Part shown: positions 55,577 to 63,868 of the stretch, in pieces
Layout of the letters: the number at the start of each line of letters is the position of its first letter
Position numbering within the stretch: the first letter of the stretch is position 1
Source: QYOJ01 sp964616825
Lineage (GTDB): Bacteria; Bacteroidota; Bacteroidia; Bacteroidales; FEN-979
Assembly (NCBI GenBank): GCA_964616825.1
Contig: CAZTSX010000010.1
Coordinates: 40,022-104,021 of the forward strand
DNA: 64,000 nt
Direction: 5' to 3'
The notes under the pieces: generated by a model
What the model was told of the DNA's origin: nothing
The model's input: only the letters and a program-made list of their open reading frames with translations
The model's database searches: none
Position numbers and translations under genes: made by a program

Positions 55577-56407
55577 ATGCGGAACCTATATCTCTTCTTT
55601 CGGAAGCACTATTTCATTTTCCTTTTTCTGCTTCTGGAGGTGGTTTCGCTGATCTTTTTCTTTCGCCATAACAAATTCCAGAATGCGGTCATTTACGACT
55701 GGACCAGCTCCATATCCGGGCGGGTGAACAATACCTATAACAGCATCGCGGAATACTTATACCTGAGACGTACCAACTTCATCCTCGGAGAAGAGAATGC
55801 TACGCTGCATTCCCGGATGCCACAGGCCATCTACCTGGCCGATACCCAAATCTATATCAGGAACGATACCATCATGCAATCGGAATACAGATTCATCAGC
55901 GCCAAGGTGATCAGCAACACAACCAACCGGCGCAACAACTACATGATGATCAATAAAGGAATTATGCATGGCATTGAGCCTCACATGGGGATTATTGCGG
56001 GAGATAAAATCGTTGGTCAGGTGGTTAGTGTTTCCAGGCATTTCAGCTGGATCATGTCGGTGCTGCATAAGGAGGCGAAGATATCTGCAAAGTTCTTGAA
56101 GAATAATCAACTCGTTAGCGTGGAATGGCCCGGGGGTGATTACCAAATTGGCATGGCCAAGGAAATCCCGAAACACCTGATCGTTTCAGCAGGAGATACC
56201 ATCATTACGAGTGGAAATTCCGAGATCTTTCCGGAAGGAATTCTGGTTGGAACCATTAAACGGGTAAACGAGCACCGGGATGAAAACTTTAATACGGCTG
56301 CAATTAGCTTTTTAACCGACTTTAACGGCCTCGGATATGTTGAGGTGGTAGTTGATATGTTTAAGGAAGAGAAAACGAACCTGAAGGCCTCATTTCAAGA
56401 GTTATGA
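55577..56407 (+). CDS. mreC: Cell-shape protein MreC
   Basis: A 276-aa protein with one N-terminal transmembrane helix (YFIFLFLLLEVVSLIFFF), a coiled-coil linker and the double beta-barrel periplasmic part (INKGIMHGIEPHMGIIAGDKIVGQV, VSVEWPGGDY, SAGDTIITSGNSEIFPEGILVG). It scaffolds the elongation complex. It starts 8 nt after mreB and overlaps mreD by 4 nt. Confidence 0.93.
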   Translation: MRNLYLFFRKHYFIFLFLLLEVVSLIFFFRHNKFQNAVIYDWTSSISGRVNNTYNSIAEYLYLRRTNFILGEENATLHSRMPQAIYLADTQIYIRNDTIMQSEYRFISAKVISNTTNRRNNYMMINKGIMHGIEPHMGIIAGDKIVGQVVSVSRHFSWIMSVLHKEAKISAKFLKNNQLVSVEWPGGDYQIGMAKEIPKHLIVSAGDTIITSGNSEIFPEGILVGTIKRVNEHRDENFNTAAISFLTDFNGLGYVEVVVDMFKEEKTNLKASFQEL

Positions 56408-56919
56408 CCAATCTGGTAAGTAGAAATATTGTCCGGTTTTTCTTTTTGATCCTGTTTCAGGTGTTGATCCTGAATCACATCAACCTTGGAGGTTATACGA
56501 ATCCCTATCTCTACGTCTACTTTATTCTGCTACTGCCATTTGCCACGCCTCGTTGGCTGTTACTGATCCTTGCATTCATCATGGGGCTCTCCATCGACAT
56601 ATTCTCTAACACGCCGGGATTGAATGCTGCTGCTACCGTATTAATGGCGTTTTTTCGCCCCTTTGTCATTCGTGCGGTCTCCAATATTCCGGAAGAAGAG
56701 CTGGGAATCCAACCCTCAATGAGGATTCTTGGATTCAAATGGTTCCTCTCCTATGCCACCATTCTGGTACTGATTCATAATTTCGCCCTCTTTTACCTGG
56801 AAATATTCCGTTTCGCAGAGTTCTTTCAAACGCTTTTACGTGTGATACTCAGCTCCATCTTTACCCTCGGCCTGATTTTCCTGAGCGAATTAATATTTTA
56901 CGGGAGAAGCAAGAAGTAA
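56404..56919 (+). CDS. mreD: Rod-shape membrane protein MreD
   Basis: A 171-aa protein with about five transmembrane helices and the motif GLSIDIFSNTPGLNAAATVLMAFFRP, typical of Bacteroidetes MreD. Its start overlaps the mreC stop (ATGA). The usual next genes mrdA (PBP2) and rodA are absent here; a repeat tract and tRNA-Cys follow. Confidence 0.9.
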   Translation: MTNLVSRNIVRFFFLILFQVLILNHINLGGYTNPYLYVYFILLLPFATPRWLLLILAFIMGLSIDIFSNTPGLNAAATVLMAFFRPFVIRAVSNIPEEELGIQPSMRILGFKWFLSYATILVLIHNFALFYLEIFRFAEFFQTLLRVILSSIFTLGLIFLSELIFYGRSKK

Positions 56920-56961
56920 AAACCCCACCCCTTGGTCCCCTCCCCATGAAGGGATGGGAAA

Positions 56962-56982
56962 TATCCAGGATCCAGCATCCCT
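56962..56982 (+). repeat. Short heptamer run after mreD
   Basis: TATCCAG, GATCCAG, CATCCCT: three units of the heptamer family seen in the A2M gene. A C-rich imperfect palindrome (CCCCTCCCC ... GGGATGGG) lies just upstream at 56937-56958. Confidence 0.45.
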
Positions 56983-56991
56983 AAAATGCAA

Positions 56992-57023
56992 ACAACCCGT
57001 CAGTTACTTCACTAACGGGCTGC
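56992..57023 (-). terminator. Terminator hairpin after tRNA-Cys
   Basis: On the minus strand CAGCCCGT pairs with ACGGGTTG (one G-U), followed by TTTGCATTTT. Confidence 0.6.
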
Positions 57024-57034
57024 TCTAGAAATTG

Positions 57035-57105
57035 AGGTCTCGAGCGGATTCGAACCGCTGTATACGGTTTTGCAGACCGCCGCCTAGCCGCTCGGCCACG
57101 AGACC
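57035..57105 (-). tRNA. tRNA-Cys (anticodon GCA)
   Basis: A 71-nt cloverleaf on the minus strand. Acceptor GGTCTCG/CGAGACC; anticodon loop CTGCAAA gives GCA; T loop GGTTCGAATCC; discriminator U73, the cysteine identity base. CCA is not encoded. Confidence 0.95.
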
Positions 57106-57118
57106 ACATTTAGGAGTG

Positions 57119-57126
57119 CAAAAATA
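57119..57126 (-). promoter_or_regulatory. -7 box for tRNA-Cys
   Basis: Minus-strand TATTTTTG, a match to TAnnTTTG, 13 nt before the tRNA 5' end. Confidence 0.5.
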
Positions 57127-57135
57127 GGAAAAAAA

Positions 57136-57486
57136 TCAATCCGCTAGCACACAGGCTACCTGTTTTACCTTTCCCCCTAGTGAAGGGTTGATTTTAGAAA
57201 TTTTTACCTGCACGGAAGCGATTTCAGGGAAAGCAGTTTTCAACGCATCAATAATTCGCCGGGCAACATGTTCGATCAGCTGGGATTTTTGCTCCATCTC
57301 ATGCCGCACCTGACCATATACTTCCATATAGTTAATCGTATCTTGCAGGTGGTCAGAAGTTTCTGCTTTCGTCGTGTCAAGGTCAAGCTCCAGATCAACC
57401 TTAAACTGTGTTCCGATAATCTGCTCCTCATGAAAACAGCCATGGTAGGCAAAGAACTCCATCCCCTCTAATATGATTTTTCCCAT
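57136..57486 (-). CDS. folB: Dihydroneopterin aldolase
   Basis: A 116-aa folate-pathway enzyme cleaving dihydroneopterin. Family marks: ILEGMEFFAYHGCFHEEQIIG at the start, the tail SQLIEHVARRIIDALK, and VQVKISKINPSLGGKVKQV. The start MGKIILEGMEF is preferred to a non-conserved upstream extension to 57522. It lies between tRNA-Cys and the divergent glnS. Confidence 0.92.
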   Translation of the reverse strand: MGKIILEGMEFFAYHGCFHEEQIIGTQFKVDLELDLDTTKAETSDHLQDTINYMEVYGQVRHEMEQKSQLIEHVARRIIDALKTAFPEIASVQVKISKINPSLGGKVKQVACVLAD

Positions 57487-57553
57487 GATCAGATTTTTTG
57501 TCTCCGAAAATAGGAAATTCAAATGAAACAGACCCTATTTTCCTAAAATTCTG

Positions 57554-57561
57554 TAAGTTTA
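57554..57561 (+). promoter_or_regulatory. -7 box for glnS
   Basis: TAAGTTTA (one mismatch from TAnnTTTG), 14 nt before the ATG at 57576. Confidence 0.4.
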
Positions 57562-57575
57562 CCGCTTGATTGGAG

Positions 57576-59294
57576 ATGATAAATAAGTCTATGCAAGAGT
57601 CGAAAAAGATCCCCGGAGAGAAACATGCCAAGTCACTGAATTTCATTGAAGAGATCATTGAAGAGGATATACTGAACGGGAAGAATGATGGCCGGGTCCA
57701 TACCCGGTTTCCGCCCGAGCCAAATGGATACCTGCATATCGGACACGCCAAATCGATCTGTCTCAATTTCGGATTAGGTGAAAAGTACCACGGCAAGACA
57801 AACCTGCGCTTCGACGATACCAACCCCATCAAAGAGGAAATTGAATACGTCGACTCTATCATGGAAGATGTGAAGTGGCTTGGATTTGACTGGGAAGACC
57901 GCCTCTTCTATGCCTCCGACTATTTTGAACAGCTCTATGAATATGCGGTGATCCTGATTCAAAAGGGAAAAGCCTATGTATGTGATATGCCGGCCGATGA
58001 GATCAGCGCCACCCGCGGAACACCTACTAGGCCTGGAAAGGAATCTCCTTACAGGAATCGTAGTGTGGAGGAGAACCTTGACCTCTTTACCCGAATGCGT
58101 GCCGGGGAATTCCCGGATGGAACCCGTGTACTTCGGGCGAAGATCGACATGGCATCTCCCAACATGCATATGCGTGACCCGGTTATTTACCGGATCCTCC
58201 ATGCCTCTCATCACCGGACTGGTGATACATGGTGTATCTATCCCATGTACGATTTTGCTCATGGCCAATCCGATTCAATAGAAGGGATTACTCACTCTAT
58301 TTGCACGTTGGAATTTGAAGTACACAGGCCGCTTTACGACTGGCTGATCAGGGAGATCGGGATCTATGAACCTCGCCAGATCGAGTTTGCCCGCCTGAAC
58401 CTGAGCTACACGGTGATGAGCAAGCGAAAGCTGCTGGAGTTGGTTCAGGAGGGAAAAGTAACCGGCTGGGACGATCCTCGCATGCCCACGATCAGTGGAT
58501 TACGACGCAGGGGTTATACACCCGAGTCGATGCGGAATTTCGCTGAGATCATCGGTGTAGCCAAGCGCGACAACGTCATTGATGTCAGCCTGCTTGAGTT
58601 TTGTATCAGGGAAGACCTGAACAAGCGAGCCGACAGGGTAATGGGAGTGCTTGACCCGGTAAAGGTTGTGATCGATAATTTTCCGGAAGACCAGGTAGAG
58701 GAGATGGAGGCGATGAATAACCCGGAAGATCATGCAAGAGGCACCCGCAAGGTTCCTTTTTCACGCGAACTGTATATTGAACGTGAGGACTTTATGGAAG
58801 ACCCTCCCAGGAAATTTTTCAGAATGACACCCGGCCGTGAAGTGAGGCTCCGTTCTGCCTATATCGTCAAATGTGAATCGGTGGAGAAAGATCCGGAAAC
58901 AGGAGAGATTATGGTGATCCACTGTACATATGATCCGATGACACGGAGTGGCATGCCTGACAGCAACCGGAAAGTCAAAGGAACATTGCACTGGGTATCC
59001 GTAAAACATGCAATTGAGAGCGAAGTAAGACTTTATGATCGCCTTTTTAATGTACCTGATCCGGACAATACAGAAGAGGGAAAAACCTTTAAAGATTACC
59101 TGAATCCTGATTCCTTAAGCGTGGTGAAAGGATACCTTGAACCGTCGATACAGGAAGCTCAAGCTGGTGATACGTTCCAATTTGAACGAAAAGGCTACTT
59201 TGTCGTGGATAAAGATAGCAGGTCCGGCGCACTGGTTTTTAACCGGGTCGTCGCATTACGCGACTCCTGGGCGAAAAAAGGGAACCAAAAATAA
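57576..59294 (+). CDS. glnS: Glutaminyl-tRNA synthetase
   Basis: A 572-aa class I synthetase for tRNA-Gln. Motifs: RFPPEPNGYLHIGHAKSIC (HIGH), CIYPMYDFAHGQSDSIEGITHS, the KMSKS-type loop LSYTVMSKRKL, and TISGLRRRGYTP. An ATG five codons later (57591) is also possible; the TTG upstream is not needed. The gene is followed 42 nt downstream by the tRNA it would charge. Confidence 0.96.
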   Translation: MINKSMQESKKIPGEKHAKSLNFIEEIIEEDILNGKNDGRVHTRFPPEPNGYLHIGHAKSICLNFGLGEKYHGKTNLRFDDTNPIKEEIEYVDSIMEDVKWLGFDWEDRLFYASDYFEQLYEYAVILIQKGKAYVCDMPADEISATRGTPTRPGKESPYRNRSVEENLDLFTRMRAGEFPDGTRVLRAKIDMASPNMHMRDPVIYRILHASHHRTGDTWCIYPMYDFAHGQSDSIEGITHSICTLEFEVHRPLYDWLIREIGIYEPRQIEFARLNLSYTVMSKRKLLELVQEGKVTGWDDPRMPTISGLRRRGYTPESMRNFAEIIGVAKRDNVIDVSLLEFCIREDLNKRADRVMGVLDPVKVVIDNFPEDQVEEMEAMNNPEDHARGTRKVPFSRELYIEREDFMEDPPRKFFRMTPGREVRLRSAYIVKCESVEKDPETGEIMVIHCTYDPMTRSGMPDSNRKVKGTLHWVSVKHAIESEVRLYDRLFNVPDPDNTEEGKTFKDYLNPDSLSVVKGYLEPSIQEAQAGDTFQFERKGYFVVDKDSRSGALVFNRVVALRDSWAKKGNQK

Positions 59295-59318
59295 TTTGTA
59301 AAGTATTTTAAACTCCAA

Positions 59319-59326
59319 TACCTTTG
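59319..59326 (+). promoter_or_regulatory. -7 box for tRNA-Gln
   Basis: TACCTTTG, a perfect match, ends 10 nt before the tRNA 5' end, the same spacing as at tRNA-Ala. Confidence 0.65.
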
Positions 59327-59336
59327 CACCCCCAAA

Positions 59337-59409
59337 TGTCCGATGGTGTAACTGGCAACACGTCTGATTCTGGTTCAGAAGAGTCTAGGTTCGACCCCTA
59401 GTCGGACAA
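59337..59409 (+). tRNA. tRNA-Gln (anticodon CTG)
   Basis: A 73-nt cloverleaf. Acceptor TGTCCGA/TCGGACA; anticodon stem TCTGA/TCAGA with loop TTCTGGT giving CTG (reads CAG); T loop GGTTCGACCCC; discriminator A73. CCA not encoded. It marks the left edge of the AT-rich island. Confidence 0.94.
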
Positions 59410-59426
59410 CAAATCTAATCACTAAT

Positions 59427-59456
59427 ACCCTGTAAATATAATGTTTACGGGGTTTT
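59427..59456 (+). terminator. Terminator after tRNA-Gln
   Basis: Arms ACCCTGTAAA and TTTACGGGGT (one mismatch) followed by a TTTTATAT run. Confidence 0.6.
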
Positions 59457-59513
59457 ATATTATTTGGGGGACAGTACAGGGGACGGTAAAAATTAGTTTG
59501 AAGTAATAAATCG

Positions 59514-59863
59514 TTATAGTGCAATTCGTATTTTTCTTTTAACACCTGAACGGGGAAACAATATAAGAGTTTGTTTAAATGATTTTCCCGGTTTAGGATA
59601 TTCCTGAACAAAATCGGGATTATCGATCGTTATTTGATCCCAAAATTGTTTATAATACTTAACGCCAAGTTCATCCCAATTAGAAAAACGAATAATCAAG
59701 TGTAAATCAGGATCAAATAATTGTTTCTCATAGTACCAATTATCATCGTTAAATTCAGAGATTAAATTAAGGTGTTTTAGAATAAAACTTGGCAAATCTT
59801 TTGTTTCGTTTCCATCGAAATATGTATAGGACTGTAAGTCGTCAAATAAATGTTTACCACTTA
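59514..59863 (-). pseudogene. 5'-truncated gene remnant next to the IS3-like element
   Basis: An open minus-strand frame of roughly 115 codons with no ATG. It reads from the IS edge as LSGKHLFDDLQSYTYFDGNE, continues with LPSFILKHLNLISEFNDDNW and RFSNWDELGVKYYKQFW, and ends GVKRKIRIAL. The only in-frame start would be a TTG inside the body. Coding character is good (long, no repeats), so the likely reading is a gene whose 5' end was removed by the insertion. Family not recognised. Confidence 0.55.
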
Positions 59864-59917
59864 GTTTAAATAATAAGCGAGGATTTAATTAAATTTAAAC
59901 CTTAAAATTATTAAAAG

Positions 59918-60265
59918 ATGGTACGAAAAAAACCAGGACGAAGTGTCGTAAAAGACATAAAAAGAAATACTCGAAGAATTTATAATGCCGAGGAAAAGAT
60001 TAGTATAGTAATAGAAGGTCTTAGAGGCGAAGATTCAATAGCATCTTTGTGTAGAAAACATGGAATCAACCAAGCTACTTATTATAAATGGAGCAAGGAT
60101 TTCCTAGAAGCAGGAAAAAAACGATTAAAGGGTGATACAGGTCGTGATGCAAATAGTGATCAAGTAACAGAACTTAGAAAGGAGAACGAAGATCTTAAGA
60201 AAGCCGTTGCTAACTTGTATCTTCGAAATGACTATCTAAAAAAAAGTATAACCGGCTTGGAATAA
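59918..60265 (+). CDS. IS3-family transposase OrfA
   Basis: A 115-aa protein with a helix-turn-helix domain (EEKISIVIEGLRGEDSIASL ... GINQATYYKWSKDFLE) and a leucine-zipper-like tail (LRKENEDLKKAVANLYLRNDYLKK). It provides DNA binding for the transposase. Close to its 3' end lies a run of eight A (60238-60245) in the phase A_AAA_AAA, where -1 slippage would join it to OrfB. Confidence 0.9.
   Translation: MVRKKPGRSVVKDIKRNTRRIYNAEEKISIVIEGLRGEDSIASLCRKHGINQATYYKWSKDFLEAGKKRLKGDTGRDANSDQVTELRKENEDLKKAVANLYLRNDYLKKSITGLE
60238..60245 (+). promoter_or_regulatory. Probable -1 ribosomal frameshift site (OrfA to OrfB)
   Basis: Eight consecutive A. In the OrfA frame the codons are CTA AAA AAA AGT; slipping back one base enters the OrfB frame, which is open through this point and continues KYNRLGISYQYKKYMRLSQ into OrfB. 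Confidence 0.65.
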
Positions 60266-60285
60266 GTTATCAATACAAGAAGTAT

Positions 60286-61254
60286 ATGAGACTAAGTCAA
60301 TCTGAGAAATACGAAATAATACGCCTTGTTGAGAATAGCACCCAAAGTATTAATGCCACATTAAAGTATTTAGGTATTCACAAAAGAACCTTTTATAACT
60401 GGTATAATGATTACTTGTCCACTGGTTTTGATGGGTTAGCTCCTAAGTTTTCAAAACGTAACGGATACTGGAATAAGATACCTGGCAAGGAACAACGACT
60501 AATACTTGAAATGGCTCTGGATTTTCCAGAGAAATCATCAAGAGAAGTAGCTTTCCTATACACCGATACATTTGAACGCTATGTTTCTGAGAGCTCTGTA
60601 TACAGAATTTTGAAAAGACATGGTTTGATACAACCTCCTGTGTTTGATATAATAAAGGCTGCCGATGAGTTTAAAGATAAAACTACAGTTGTAAATCAAA
60701 TGTGGCAAACTGACTTTACCTATTTCAAGATTCAGGGCTGGGGATGGTATTTCCTCTCCACTGTGATAGATGATTATAGCAGATATATTATTCATTGGAA
60801 GTTATACAGCACGATGAAAGCTGAAGATGCTCGTGAAACCATTGAGACTGCCATTGAAAAATCAAATCTGAAATCTGGGCAGAAACCTGGCAAAGTTCTT
60901 TCTGATAATGGAAGCAGTTATATAGGTGATGTTTTCAGGGATTACCTACATAACCAAGGTATAATACCAGTAAATGGTAGGCCTCTGCATCCTCAAACTC
61001 AAGGAAAAATAGAACGTTATCACAGATCCATGAAAAGTGTTGTCAAACTAGATGTTTATCATACTCCAGAGGAACTGGTTAATGCAATTGAAAAGTATGT
61101 CCAATATTATAACCACGAACGATTTCATGAAGCTTTAAATAATGTGACTCCTTATGATGTTTACCATGGTCGACATCATAAAATTATTAAGAAAAGACAA
61201 GAAATAAAAAGTAATACAATTAAAATCAGAAGAATGAATTATCAGAAAACGTAA
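60286..61254 (+). CDS. IS3-family transposase OrfB (DDE integrase core)
   Basis: A 322-aa protein with helix-turn-helix segments (NATLKYLGIHKRTFYNWYND) and the catalytic DDE triad: D in WQTDFTYF, D in VLSDNGSSY, E in GKIERYHRSMK. It lies in the -1 frame relative to OrfA and is probably made mainly as an OrfAB fusion. The frame is intact, so the element may still be active. Confidence 0.92.
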   Translation: MRLSQSEKYEIIRLVENSTQSINATLKYLGIHKRTFYNWYNDYLSTGFDGLAPKFSKRNGYWNKIPGKEQRLILEMALDFPEKSSREVAFLYTDTFERYVSESSVYRILKRHGLIQPPVFDIIKAADEFKDKTTVVNQMWQTDFTYFKIQGWGWYFLSTVIDDYSRYIIHWKLYSTMKAEDARETIETAIEKSNLKSGQKPGKVLSDNGSSYIGDVFRDYLHNQGIIPVNGRPLHPQTQGKIERYHRSMKSVVKLDVYHTPEELVNAIEKYVQYYNHERFHEALNNVTPYDVYHGRHHKIIKKRQEIKSNTIKIRRMNYQKT

Positions 61255-61313
61255 TAAATATTTAAATTTGTAAAACTAAATGAAAAACTCTCGCTTTAAT
61301 TTAAACCCAAAAA

Positions 61314-62111
61314 GTGAACTTTGGTTTGACGACATACATTGCAGCAACATGTTTTTGTTTCGCCACAGCGCGAGCAGACGATGAAGTTGATCTTGCTAAA
61401 CAACTTGCAAATCCTATAGCAAATTTAATTAGTGTTCCATTCCAGATGAATTACGATAGGGGTATCGGTACGGGTAATGACGGAGAAAAGTTTTATACAA
61501 ATATCCAGCCTATTATTCCTATTCACTTAAATGAAACCTGGAATTTAATATCACGCACAATCCTGCCTGTCATCTACCAGAAGGATGTTTCTGCTGCTGG
61601 TACGGACGACTTTGGCATTGGCGATATCGTGCAGAGTTTTTTCCTCTCCCCTGTAAAACCCACAGCCAGTGGTCTAATCTGGGGGGTAGGACTTGTATTA
61701 TTTCTACCTACCGCTTCAAAGAGTTCTCTAGGAGATGAGAAATGGGGAGTAGGCCCGACCGGAGTGGTTCTTAAACAACAAGGATCGTGGACTTATGGCA
61801 TATTGGTGAATCATATCCAGTCTTTTGCCGGCCACAGTGATCGCGCAGATGTTAGTGCAACATTTTTCGAACCTTTTCTATGCTATATCGCCAAAACAAA
61901 AACTACATTTACCATAGATACGGAATCTACCTATGATTGGAAAAACAGTGAATGGTCAGTATCAATCAACTTCACAATAAGCCAGCTAATAAAAATCGGC
62001 AAATACAATGTACAGGTAGGCGGCGGTGTCAGGTACTGGGCAGAAACTCCTGCCACCGGCCCCGAAGGCTGGGGTGCACGTTTTATAGTTACACTCTTGT
62101 TCCCGGAATAA
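61314..62111 (+). CDS. Outer-membrane-type protein (neuromedin U-like annotation), start lost at IS edge
   Basis: A 265-aa reading from a GTG. It begins with most of a signal peptide (LTTYIAATCFCFATARA, cut before DDEVD), but the charged N-terminus and the ATG are missing, and the IS end lies only about 6 nt upstream. The mature part starts DLAKQLANPIANLISVPFQM, typical of a family of proteobacterial proteins often annotated as neuromedin U or 'transporter'. Alternating beta-strand-like stretches (IWGVGLVLFLPTA, YNVQVGGGVRYW) and a terminal FIVTLLFPE fit a small beta-barrel. It precedes the linalool dehydratase-like gene by 48 nt. It may be expressed poorly or not at all. Confidence 0.7.
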   Translation: MNFGLTTYIAATCFCFATARADDEVDLAKQLANPIANLISVPFQMNYDRGIGTGNDGEKFYTNIQPIIPIHLNETWNLISRTILPVIYQKDVSAAGTDDFGIGDIVQSFFLSPVKPTASGLIWGVGLVLFLPTASKSSLGDEKWGVGPTGVVLKQQGSWTYGILVNHIQSFAGHSDRADVSATFFEPFLCYIAKTKTTFTIDTESTYDWKNSEWSVSINFTISQLIKIGKYNVQVGGGVRYWAETPATGPEGWGARFIVTLLFPE

Positions 62112-62159
62112 CTAAAACCATAGCAGCGGTTAAATAAAAACAAAGGGGAAACAAATATT

Positions 62160-63857
62160 ATGAAAAAACTTTTTATCGCACTACTTTTTTTTATGTGTTT
62201 TTTTCATACAGTATCGGCACAGCAAATCAATCCGGATTCATATCCTGCCGCCGATAAGAAAGAATGGGGACAATTATTATGGGTAATAGAACTCGTAAAC
62301 CAACCCATCGACGATTTCAGTAATTTTCAACAAGTAAACGCAGCAGGGGTAAGCGCCTGCAGGTACACACTGGGTTTTACCGGATATTTTCTGGGAGTTG
62401 AGCAGTATCATAAATTCCCTGCCTGGCAGGAAGAGATCAAAAAAGCATATAACCGCACTATTGAAAAAATGATGCAGAAAGCTGTCTGGAGTTATTGGTC
62501 AGATGAAAGCAGCGGTGTAACAAAATTCGAGCCGTTAATGGACCGTCCCTACGCTCCTGTTACAGATCCAATTGTTTATAGAAACATAATGTATTCTGGT
62601 CACCTTGCCATGATGATTAACCAGTTTGAAGTTTTATATAACGATATGAAATGGGACGCTCCGAATTCAATTGTCCTGAAATGGGACGATCATACCCAGT
62701 TCTTATATGATAATGAATCACTTCAATTTGCTATGTTCGATCAATTCATAAAAAACCCTGTTCCAGGTATTGAATGCGAACCAAACGCTATATTTCCGGC
62801 CTGCAACCAAATGCCGCTTTTAAGCTGGTGGTATTACGATTATTTACATGGAACCCGTTTTTTTTCATCTGCACAACCTCTTTTTTCTGAATGGTTCAAA
62901 AATAATTTTATAAACCCCGAAACACACGGATTAGGAGCTTTTTATTTAGTAAAACAAGGTTGGGTTTTTTCAGAATGGACCCCTAAATTCGGAAATGCTG
63001 CTGATGCTGAAATAAAAAAACAAGTTGATAAAGGAGTAAGTTTTTATTCTGCAGGTAACGACGGCTGGATTTTAATCTTTATGCACGCCTACGACAAAGA
63101 ACTGGTTGATACACTATGGCCTTATTTAAAAAAACTGCATATTGCTATGCAGCCCGACGGAACGGCAGTTATAAATCCGCCTGACGCACTTATACCCGAT
63201 TCGGATTACGGATTCTTTGCCGCCCTGGCAGCTGAAGTTGGCGATGAAGAAGTAAAGAATGGATTACTTATGTACTGCGATAAAAATTTCGCACCTGTTT
63301 GGCAAGATGGAACTTATCATTATCCTTTTGCTGATAAGGCAACCACCCTAGATCTGGTTTCTGCCGGCGGAACGCAAGAAGAAAACAAGGGAAGCGCAAA
63401 AAAAGAGTCTGCCCCAGCCACAAATAAGACTAAAGATGCTAAAGGCGGCCTCTGTTGTAAAAGATTCAATAAAATGAAGACTATGCCGCAACATTCAGAT
63501 GTATCGGATAGGACCTTGGCATTGGCAAGAGCACTTCCAAAGGACGGCATGCATTTAATGTATACTAAACCGTTTGACAGTACCTATTTCAAAGAACCTA
63601 AAATTACAAACGTTGATATTGCGAAACTAGCATTAAAACGAGCTATTTACGATAGGGATAAAAAATCTCTTATTGTATCAACTTTTTCAGAAAAGACAGG
63701 CGGATCCAGTTCATTTAATATAATAAACCTTAATCCTTCAGAAAACTACGATTTATTCATTGATAAAGTAAAACAGGATACCTATTCTGGTAAAGCAACA
63801 ATACAGGTAAAAGTTGACTTATCAAAACCGCATAATATAATTTTAACTGAAAAATAA
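62160..63857 (+). CDS. Linalool dehydratase/isomerase-like protein, exported
   Basis: A 565-aa protein with a signal peptide (MKKLFIALLFFMCFFHTVSAQ). The following region resembles the linalool dehydratase/isomerase (LDI) alpha-barrel family. H148 in NIMYSGHLAMM corresponds to the active-site His of LDI. C206 and C215 in IECEPNAIFPACNQMPL keep the 9-residue spacing of LDI C171/C180. A linker rich in Lys, Ala and Thr with a CC pair (GGLCCKRF) precedes a conserved-looking tail (RTLALARALPKDG, KPFDSTYFKEPKI) and a beta-rich C-terminus. LDI hydrates or dehydrates monoterpene alcohols; the substrate here is unknown. A GGGG-containing purine stretch 13 nt upstream looks like a Shine-Dalgarno site, unusual in this window. 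Confidence 0.75.
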   Translation: MKKLFIALLFFMCFFHTVSAQQINPDSYPAADKKEWGQLLWVIELVNQPIDDFSNFQQVNAAGVSACRYTLGFTGYFLGVEQYHKFPAWQEEIKKAYNRTIEKMMQKAVWSYWSDESSGVTKFEPLMDRPYAPVTDPIVYRNIMYSGHLAMMINQFEVLYNDMKWDAPNSIVLKWDDHTQFLYDNESLQFAMFDQFIKNPVPGIECEPNAIFPACNQMPLLSWWYYDYLHGTRFFSSAQPLFSEWFKNNFINPETHGLGAFYLVKQGWVFSEWTPKFGNAADAEIKKQVDKGVSFYSAGNDGWILIFMHAYDKELVDTLWPYLKKLHIAMQPDGTAVINPPDALIPDSDYGFFAALAAEVGDEEVKNGLLMYCDKNFAPVWQDGTYHYPFADKATTLDLVSAGGTQEENKGSAKKESAPATNKTKDAKGGLCCKRFNKMKTMPQHSDVSDRTLALARALPKDGMHLMYTKPFDSTYFKEPKITNVDIAKLALKRAIYDRDKKSLIVSTFSEKTGGSSSFNIINLNPSENYDLFIDKVKQDTYSGKATIQVKVDLSKPHNIILTEK

Positions 63858-63868
63858 TATCATTTTAT

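Larger units (their letters stand above)
59863..61308 (+). mobile_element. IS3-like insertion sequence, approximate limits
   Basis: About 1.45 kb with two transposase frames. Imperfect terminal inverted repeats are visible: left GTTTAAATAATAAGCGAG (from 59864), right, read on the minus strand, GTTTAAATTAAAGCGAG (ending near 61306). No target-site duplication could be recognised, so the exact ends are uncertain and the flanks may have changed since insertion. Confidence 0.7.

Noticed and set aside
59337..59409. attL site of an integrative element at the tRNA-Gln 3' end
   Set aside because: No duplicate of the tRNA end and no integrase gene lie within the window, so this cannot be claimed.
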